A stretch of DNA of 6,520 bases, from contig JAUHYJ010000211.1 in NCBI GenBank assembly GCA_030425785.1, forward strand, positions 1-6,520, in the 5' to 3' direction. The position numbers were made by a program, and so were the translations under genes. This document shows positions 1 to 4,803 of the stretch, one piece after another. Under the pieces are notes generated by a model, which worked only from the letters and a program-made list of their open reading frames with translations, had not been told where the DNA came from and made no database searches. Each line of letters opens with the position of its first letter. Within the stretch, counting starts at the first letter, position 1. The stretch is from Acidimicrobiia bacterium. Its GTDB lineage: Bacteria; Actinomycetota; Acidimicrobiia; Acidimicrobiales; Ilumatobacteraceae.

Positions 1-1
1 T

Positions 2-88
2 TCTCCTCGACGCCGCCGGCTCGTCGCCACGGTGGCGACCGCAGCCACGGCCGCCGTCGCCATCCTGCCCGCTGCACCCGCCGACGCC
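2..88 (+). other. Signal peptide coding segment of the exported protein
   Basis: Reading in frame from base 2, the peptide has Arg-Arg-Arg-Arg at 8-19. A hydrophobic, alanine-rich core follows (about 20-67), then Pro-Ala-Ala-Pro-Ala-Asp-Ala, with likely signal peptidase I cleavage after the Ala codon at 86-88. The series Arg-Arg-Arg-Leu-Val fits the loose Tat consensus (RRxPhiPhi), but basic Sec signals look similar, so the route is undecided. The initiator methionine lies left of the window. A GTG at 32 would delete the arginines and leave no positive n-region, which argues against it as the start. Confidence 0.75.
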
Positions 89-2449
89 GGTGTGCCCACC
101 ACCGGGCTCGACGCCTGTGAGAGCGGTACGCCGTGCACGTTCCAGATGGGCGGTATCCCGGTCAGCACGACGGCCGACGATCAGATCGTCCGATCGGCGG
201 ACGGCACGACCCGGCTGATCGGAACGATCGATCTGCCCACACCCGCCGGCGATCTGCAGCTCGTCGAGGCCGAGATGCTGTTCACGCCGACCGAGTACGG
301 ACTCGAGTTCGTGCGTGGCACGACCCGGGTGCCGTTCCCGGCCCACTGGTTCGGTGACACGTTCGCAGCGAGCGAGGTGCCGATGGCCGAGTTCGGGATG
401 CAGGACGGGGCGGAGCTCGCGCATCTCGGAGCCCACCTGAACCCCGGTCGCGACTACCTGTACTTCCACTTCTCCACCGGTCTGGCGCTCGACCTGCCAT
501 GGCCGGACGAGCCGTGGGCGGACGTCCTGCCGACGTCGATCGCCTTCGACGCCGGCTACAGCGCCACGATGGTGCTCGATCCGACCGATCCCTACCTGTA
601 CATCGGAGGCCCGTGTCCGACCTCGGCGCCCGATCCGAGCGACGCCGCACGCGAGTCCGGGCAGCAGCAGGGCGACGATGCGGTCGACCAGACGTCGGAA
701 CGTCAGGATCCGCAGGACGACGACACGGTCGACCAGACGTCGGAACATCAGGATCCGCAGGACGACCAGGAAGCGCCCGACCAGCCGACCACCGAGCGAA
801 CGGGCGAGCCGACGTCGATCGAGATCGTGACGCCGGGCGACGAGTCGGTGGCGCAGGACTGCGGCATCGGGTTCTCGTGGGGCGGCTACATCCCGGCACC
901 CGGCGCCCTCGGGCGGCCCGGGTTCGGCGGACATCTGGTCGTCGACGCTCCGGTGCCGCTCGGCGGCGTCGAGATGGACGGCACGAGCGTGTACTCGATC
1001 GACATCGAGCGTGGTGTGCGGATCGTCGGCTTCGGCGAGCTGAGTGCGGGGCTGCCGCTGGTCGGCGACGCGCTCGACCTCGAGGTGCCCGTGGGTGCTG
1101 CGATCGTCGACGTCGAGGCGACGATCGAGCGCATCGGCTACGCCGTCGAGGGCGTCCTCGAGACCGAGGAGACCTACGAGATCGCCGCCAACCAGCTGCG
1201 GTTCGGGTTGCCCGGCGAGGGCCGGATCCGGATCGCGAGCTCCTTCGGACTGATGAACACTGCCGACGGCTGGCGGGTCGACCCGGACGGCTTCTTCGAA
1301 GCCGCCGGCGAGATCGCCGTCGGGCCGCGGTCGTGGGGCGAGGCGCTCGGTGTACCGCTCGACGACCTCGCCGCCGCCGACGCGACGCTCCGGATCGATC
1401 GGCACGCCCTCACGCTGCAGGGCGGCATGGTCGGCCAGCTCCACCCGGCGCTCGCGACCGACGCCGGAGCCCGCCTCGACGTTCGGGCCGACTGGGTCGA
1501 CCCCACGGCGTCCTACCTGCGTGCAAACGGGTCGATGCGGGTCGGCGGCACCACCCTCGGCGACGGCCTGATCGACGTGAGCGACCGCGGCGTCGTCGTG
1601 CAGGGAATGCTCACCAACACCGTCACCACGGTCGCGATGTCGGGGCAGGTGAACGGCGCCGGAGCCGAACTGACGGGTCGCGTCGCCGTCGAGCTGCCGC
1701 TCGCCGAGATCGGCCAGGCTGCCCGCGACACGATCGCCGCCGCCGACGCGGCGCAGGCCGACGTCGACCTGCTCGAGATCGAGATCGACCGAACACGTGC
1801 CCAGATCATGGACGAGCGCCGGGCGACGAGCGACGACTTCCGCATCGCGTCGATCGGCGTCGACCGGGCAGCCCGGGACGTGGCGAGCATCGACGCCTCG
1901 ATCGCCACCAACAACAGCAAGATCTCGCACCTGTCGCGCCGCATCACGAGCGAACGGTCCCGCTACCGCCGGCTCAGCTGGTGGAATCGTGTCCGCCAGG
2001 CCGGGCTGCACGCCGGCCGCATCACCAGCTACTCCGCCGGCATCGCCGGGTTGCGCACCGCCAACGTCGGCCTCACCGCCGCCCGCGCCACGGCAATCGT
2101 GGCCCTCGACGGCGCTCGACTGACGCTCGCCGAGATCGATCGTGGGCTCCGGGCGATCCCCGTCGAGGCCGACCCACGCATGGCCGGTCTGATCACCGCC
2201 CACGCCACGGCCACGGCCACGCTCGACACGACCCGGGCCGCCGCGGCGCCCTTCGCCGACCTCGACGGCGCGGCGCGGGCCGCCGCCGAGTTCCGGATCG
2301 GCACCGCCGGCGTCAGCGGTCGCCTCCACGCCGAGTGGTGCGGTGCATCGGGCTGCACGCCCCTGGCGGGTGGGCGTCTCGTGCAGGCCGACGGGAGCTG
2401 GCGGGCGTGCCTGACGACGGGCGCCGGCGAGGCGTGCACGTGGCTGTGA
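2..2449 (+). CDS. Large exported protein of unknown function, beta-rich with a coiled-coil section (5' partial)
   Basis: I do not recognise a family. The frame is open to the left edge, giving 815 visible residues, so the true start lies outside the window. The first codons encode a four-arginine run, a hydrophobic Ala/Val/Leu stretch and an A-D-A cleavage site, which indicates export. The mature protein starts with a compact domain (about 89-640) holding three cysteines. An acidic Asp/Gln/Glu linker (about 640-820) with a tandem duplication follows. Next is a long Gly/Val/Asp-rich, beta-strand-like region (about 820-1700), then an Ala/Arg/Asp-rich helical or coiled-coil stretch (about 1709-2290). 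A short C-terminal segment carries four cysteines (codons at 2339, 2354, 2408 and 2435). The cysteine total is eight, which would allow disulfides outside the cell. There is no C-terminal membrane anchor or sorting motif. The end overlaps the next gene, suggesting translational coupling to the two-component genes. The coding call is strong; function is unknown. Confidence 0.85.
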   Translation, partial: SPRRRRLVATVATAATAAVAILPAAPADAGVPTTGLDACESGTPCTFQMGGIPVSTTADDQIVRSADGTTRLIGTIDLPTPAGDLQLVEAEMLFTPTEYGLEFVRGTTRVPFPAHWFGDTFAASEVPMAEFGMQDGAELAHLGAHLNPGRDYLYFHFSTGLALDLPWPDEPWADVLPTSIAFDAGYSATMVLDPTDPYLYIGGPCPTSAPDPSDAARESGQQQGDDAVDQTSERQDPQDDDTVDQTSEHQDPQDDQEAPDQPTTERTGEPTSIEIVTPGDESVAQDCGIGFSWGGYIPAPGALGRPGFGGHLVVDAPVPLGGVEMDGTSVYSIDIERGVRIVGFGELSAGLPLVGDALDLEVPVGAAIVDVEATIERIGYAVEGVLETEETYEIAANQLRFGLPGEGRIRIASSFGLMNTADGWRVDPDGFFEAAGEIAVGPRSWGEALGVPLDDLAAADATLRIDRHALTLQGGMVGQLHPALATDAGARLDVRADWVDPTASYLRANGSMRVGGTTLGDGLIDVSDRGVVVQGMLTNTVTTVAMSGQVNGAGAELTGRVAVELPLAEIGQAARDTIAAADAAQADVDLLEIEIDRTRAQIMDERRATSDDFRIASIGVDRAARDVASIDASIATNNSKISHLSRRITSERSRYRRLSWWNRVRQAGLHAGRITSYSAGIAGLRTANVGLTAARATAIVALDGARLTLAEIDRGLRAIPVEADPRMAGLITAHATATATLDTTRAAAAPFADLDGAARAAAEFRIGTAGVSGRLHAEWCGASGCTPLAGGRLVQADGSWRACLTTGAGEACTWL
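683..772 (+). repeat. 45-bp tandem duplication in the acidic linker
   Basis: Two adjacent 45-bp copies (683-727 and 728-772) each encode a 15-residue unit beginning Val-Asp-Gln-Thr-Ser-Glu and continuing Gln-Asp-Pro-Gln-Asp-Asp. Over about the first 39 bases they differ at one base (cgt to cat, Arg to His); they diverge only in the last two codons. The synonymous positions are also identical, which indicates recent duplication rather than old repeats kept by selection. The unit is a multiple of three, so copy number can change without breaking the frame. Confidence 0.9.
2429..2432 (+). promoter_or_regulatory. Shine-Dalgarno-like GAGG for the single-domain response regulator
   Basis: GAGG lies inside the 3' end of the exported-protein gene. 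Seven bases separate it from the GTG at 2440, against 13 bases to the GTG at 2446 and one base to the GTG at 2434. That spacing is why 2440 is preferred as the start. Confidence 0.5.
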
Positions 2450-2832
2450 TCCGCACCCTGATCGTCGACGATCAGGCGATCGTCCGCTCGACGTTGCGGG
2501 CGGTGCTCGAACAGGACGGTCGCTTCGACATCGTCGGCGAGGCGGCAGAACCGGCGGGAGCCATCCGGGGGTCGGCCATCGAGCCGGCCCCCGGGCTCGC
2601 GCTCGTCGACGTCCACCTCGAGGAGCACGACGGCATCGCCCTCGCCCGCGAGCTGCGTCGACGCCACCCCGCGATGGTCATCGTGCTCGTGTCGACGATC
2701 GACGTCGCGGACCTCCCGCGCGACGCGCTCGTCGACGGCGCCGACGCGTTCGTCTCGAAGGGCCAGCTGACGCCCGAACGGATCGTCGAGGTGATCCGGG
2801 CCGTGCCAGGTCGCGGTTGCCTAGCCTCGTGA
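2440..2832 (+). CDS. Single-domain (receiver-only) response regulator
   Basis: The predicted 130-residue protein is a CheY-like receiver domain and nothing more. It has the acidic pair Asp10-Asp11, the phosphoacceptor Asp57 (in Leu-Val-Asp-Val-His-Leu), Ser85 at the conserved Thr/Ser position and Lys107 (in Phe-Val-Ser-Lys). These are the residues expected for Mg-dependent aspartyl phosphorylation. The sequence resembles NarL-family receivers but ends right after the last helix, with no linker or HTH, so it should not bind DNA itself. Such proteins act as phosphate sinks, phosphorelay intermediates or protein-interaction switches. The GTG at 2440 is chosen from its RBS spacing; the GTG at 2446, which overlaps the upstream stop as GTGA, is the alternative. 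The gene overlaps the exported-protein gene and ends one base before the kinase ATG, so the kinase downstream is the obvious candidate phosphodonor. That pairing is inferred. Confidence 0.85.
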   Translation: MAVIRTLIVDDQAIVRSTLRAVLEQDGRFDIVGEAAEPAGAIRGSAIEPAPGLALVDVHLEEHDGIALARELRRRHPAMVIVLVSTIDVADLPRDALVDGADAFVSKGQLTPERIVEVIRAVPGRGCLAS

Positions 2833-2834
2833 CA
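2822..2834 (+). promoter_or_regulatory. Possible leaderless promoter (-10 hexamer TAGCCT) for the histidine kinase
   Basis: TAGCCT at 2822-2827 fits the TAnnnT -10 element. It sits so that transcription would begin at or beside the A of the kinase ATG (2834), the arrangement typical of leaderless actinobacterial genes. No Shine-Dalgarno sequence precedes this ATG, which fits leaderless initiation. No convincing -35 is visible. The motif overlaps the final codons of the upstream regulator, so it would be an internal promoter of the cluster. It is a short motif and could be chance. Confidence 0.4.
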
Positions 2835-4078
2835 TGACGTCCGTCGACGCACCCGCTCGGGCCCGCCGCGAGCCCGACGAGCTGGCCGCCGAACACGTCG
2901 GGGAGCTGCTCCGCACGGATCGCTGGGCCGTCGCCGTCGCCGTCGCTGCGCTGCTGGCCATCACGGCATTCACCGGTGACGGCTGGATCGCCGTGTTGGC
3001 GCTCGTCGTGGCCGCACTCGCCGGCCTCCGGCAGATCGGCCTCATCGCCGTCGGCGAGGGACGCATCGCGGCTGCACTCTGGTGGTTCGCCATCGGCTCG
3101 TGGGGCGTCGCCGTCGGCGTGGTACTCATCATCCCGATCGCCCTCCCGGTGGTCATCATCACGATGTTGGTCCCGGCGGTGCTCGGCGCGATCTACCTCG
3201 ACCGACGGCAGGTCACGTGGCTCGCCGCCGGACTGGTGGCCGCCACGTTGGCCGTCGTCGCGATCGCACTCTGGACCGATGGGGTCGGGCTCGACGACCG
3301 CCTCGACGACGGCCTCGTGCGCACCGCCGTCGTCCTCTTCGTCGCCGGCCAGGTCGTCCCGCTCATCGTCGCGGTTCGCCAGGCGAGCCGCCAGTACCGA
3401 GCGGCCTACGACGAGGCGATCGCCGCCAACGCCGAGCTCCGGCGCTCTCGCGCCCGCCTCGTCGAGACCGCCGACCGTGAGCGATCGCGCATCGAGCGCG
3501 ACCTGCACGACGGCGCCCAGCAACGGTTGGTCGCCACGCTCATGCAGCTCCGTGCCGCGGCCACACTGTCGCGGCGCGACCGGCCACCCACGGCGGACGA
3601 CCTCGACCAGATCGGCGACAGCCTCGAGGCGGCGGTCGACGAGCTGCGATCGCTGGCGCGCGGCATCTTCCCGACCCTGCTGCACGCCCGCGGACTCGAC
3701 CAGGCGCTCCACAACCTCGCCCGCAGCGCGGCCATCCCGACCGAGCTCGACAGCTCCGTCGGTCGCCTCCCCCCGGCGCTCGAGACGGCGCTGTACTTCG
3801 TGGTCTCCGAGGCGCTCCAGAACGCCAGCAAGCACGCGGGCCCCGACGCCACGGCGACGGTCACCCTCGCCCGTGGCGACGACGGGGTCACGCTGACCGT
3901 GGCGGACACGGGCGTCGGCGTCGACCCGGCGTCGATCATCGGCTCGAACGGGTTCGTCAACATGGCCGATCGCGCCGGCGCCGTCGGTGGCACGCTCCAG
4001 GTCGACGGGTCGAGCGGTGGTGGGTGCCGGATCGACGTCGTCGTGCCGATCGTCGCCGATGCGATCATGGCGTCATGA
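2834..4078 (+). CDS. Membrane sensor histidine kinase, HisKA_3 (NarX/DesK-like) family
   Basis: This 414-residue kinase would autophosphorylate and pass phosphate to a NarL-type regulator. The N-terminal half has about six hydrophobic segments (near residues 31-47, 51-73, 79-97, 98-121, 128-147 and 161-181) and no large external sensor domain, so it probably senses within or close to the membrane. A charged, probably coiled-coil linker (about 182-215) leads to the dimerisation domain. There His225 lies in Arg-Asp-Leu-His-Asp-Gly-Ala-Gln-Gln; Asp226 and Gln230 form the DxxxQ motif tied to phosphatase activity in this family. The ATPase domain shows the N box around Asn330 (Glu-Ala-Leu-Gln-Asn-Ala), the G1 box Asp358-Thr-Gly-Val-Gly and a Gly-rich segment at about 370-386. 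An in-frame TAG at 2822 leaves the ATG at 2834 as the only reasonable start. The stop overlaps the next ATG (ATGA), marking the downstream regulator as the likely partner. The signal sensed is unknown. Confidence 0.93.
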   Translation: MTSVDAPARARREPDELAAEHVGELLRTDRWAVAVAVAALLAITAFTGDGWIAVLALVVAALAGLRQIGLIAVGEGRIAAALWWFAIGSWGVAVGVVLIIPIALPVVIITMLVPAVLGAIYLDRRQVTWLAAGLVAATLAVVAIALWTDGVGLDDRLDDGLVRTAVVLFVAGQVVPLIVAVRQASRQYRAAYDEAIAANAELRRSRARLVETADRERSRIERDLHDGAQQRLVATLMQLRAAATLSRRDRPPTADDLDQIGDSLEAAVDELRSLARGIFPTLLHARGLDQALHNLARSAAIPTELDSSVGRLPPALETALYFVVSEALQNASKHAGPDATATVTLARGDDGVTLTVADTGVGVDPASIIGSNGFVNMADRAGAVGGTLQVDGSSGGGCRIDVVVPIVADAIMAS

Positions 4079-4752
4079 ACGAGCGCACCCGAGTCCTCGT
4101 CGCCGACGACAGCGTCCTCATCCGGCAGGGCCTCGTCGCGATGCTCGGTGCCTCGGAGCAGATCGAGGTGGTCGCCGAGTGCGACGCCCTCGATGCGCTC
4201 GAGCGGGCGATCTCCGAGACCGATGTCGACGTGGTCATCACCGACATCCGCATGCCGCCGACGCACTCGACGGAGGGCATCGATGCCGCACTGTGGATCC
4301 GGAGCGAGCGGCCCGACACCGGCGTGATCGTGCTCAGCCAGTTCTCCGAGCCCGAGTACGTCGCCATGCTGTTCGCACGCGGCTCGGATGGGCTCGGGTA
4401 TCTGCTGAAGGAACGGCTGGGCGACCTCGAACAGCTCGAACAGGCCATCGACGTGGTCGCACGCGGCGGCTCGGCGCTCGACCCGAAGATCATCGATCTC
4501 ATGGTGCAGGGCGAGCGAGCACGCGGCTCGGCCGCCGATCCGGCGATCGACTCGCTGACACCGCGCGAATGCGACGTGCTCGCGCTCATCGCCGAGGGTC
4601 TGAACAACGCGACGATCGCGGAGCGGTTGGTCGTCAGTCAGAAGGCGGTCGCCAAGCACATCAACAACATCTTCTCGAAGCTCGGCCTCGCGGAAGACCC
4701 CGAGTCCGACCGACGCGTCCGTGCCGTGCTGTTGTGGCTCGCCAGCCGCTGA
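4075..4752 (+). CDS. NarL/FixJ-family response regulator with LuxR-type HTH
   Basis: This 225-residue transcription factor has an N-terminal receiver (about 1-130) and a C-terminal LuxR-type helix-turn-helix (about 161-222). The receiver is complete: Asp11-Asp12, phosphoacceptor Asp57 (Ile-Thr-Asp-Ile-Arg-Met-Pro-Pro), Ser88 and Lys112. The Met-Pro-Pro-Thr-His loop followed by Glu-Gly, the Leu-Ser-Gln-Phe strand and Gly-Tyr-Leu-Leu-Lys mark a subtype common in actinobacteria. The HTH has Leu-Thr-Pro-Arg-Glu at 161-165 and the recognition-helix region Val-Ser-Gln-Lys-Ala-Val-Ala-Lys-His at 187-195. The ATG at 4075 overlaps the kinase stop by four bases, so translation is probably coupled and this is the likely cognate regulator. 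The frame stays open to 4024, but a start there would place 17 extra residues before the first receiver strand. Target genes cannot be told from the sequence; the upstream exported protein is one candidate. Confidence 0.94.
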   Translation: MNERTRVLVADDSVLIRQGLVAMLGASEQIEVVAECDALDALERAISETDVDVVITDIRMPPTHSTEGIDAALWIRSERPDTGVIVLSQFSEPEYVAMLFARGSDGLGYLLKERLGDLEQLEQAIDVVARGGSALDPKIIDLMVQGERARGSAADPAIDSLTPRECDVLALIAEGLNNATIAERLVVSQKAVAKHINNIFSKLGLAEDPESDRRVRAVLLWLASR

Positions 4753-4765
4753 GCCGGTCGACGAC

Positions 4766-4803
4766 GCGTCGGGGAGGCGTCGGGGAGGCGTCGCGGATGC
4801 GTC
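4766..4803. repeat. Imperfect 11-bp tandem repeat in the convergent junction
   Basis: Units of gcgtcggggag occur exactly at 4766-4776 and 4777-4787. A third copy (4788-4798) matches at 9 of 11 positions, and a fourth keeps only its first five bases (4799-4803). The array fills most of the 49-bp gap between the stops of the regulator and the sulfatase and runs into the sulfatase stop codon. No stem-loop followed by a T run is visible on either strand, so I do not call a terminator. Confidence 0.8.

Noticed and set aside
2204..2221. Three gccacg hexamers in the exported-protein gene, and three gccgtc hexamers at 2927-2944 in the kinase gene
   Set aside because: They encode Ala-Thr and Ala-Val runs in alanine-rich helices and are ordinary short codon repeats in GC-rich DNA.
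499..2433. Upstream extension of the response regulator frame into the exported-protein gene, as one 777-residue protein
   Set aside because: The extra 645 residues are an Arg-rich shadow of the exported protein. The receiver fold begins exactly at the GTG cluster 2434-2446.
2440..2832. Single-domain regulator as a truncated pseudogene of a LuxR-type regulator
   Set aside because: All receiver active-site residues are intact, the stop falls cleanly after the last receiver helix, and no HTH remnant fits in any frame before the kinase starts one base later.
2678..3835. 385-codon open frame on the minus strand
   Set aside because: It is antisense to the kinase. The product is a low-complexity Arg/Asp/Glu/Gly-rich string, a typical mirror of GC-rich codons.
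4755..4771. Palindromic gtcgac and cgacgcgtcg near the regulator stop as a terminator
   Set aside because: The palindromes are short, have no loop of sensible size and are not followed by a T run; such words are common in this DNA.
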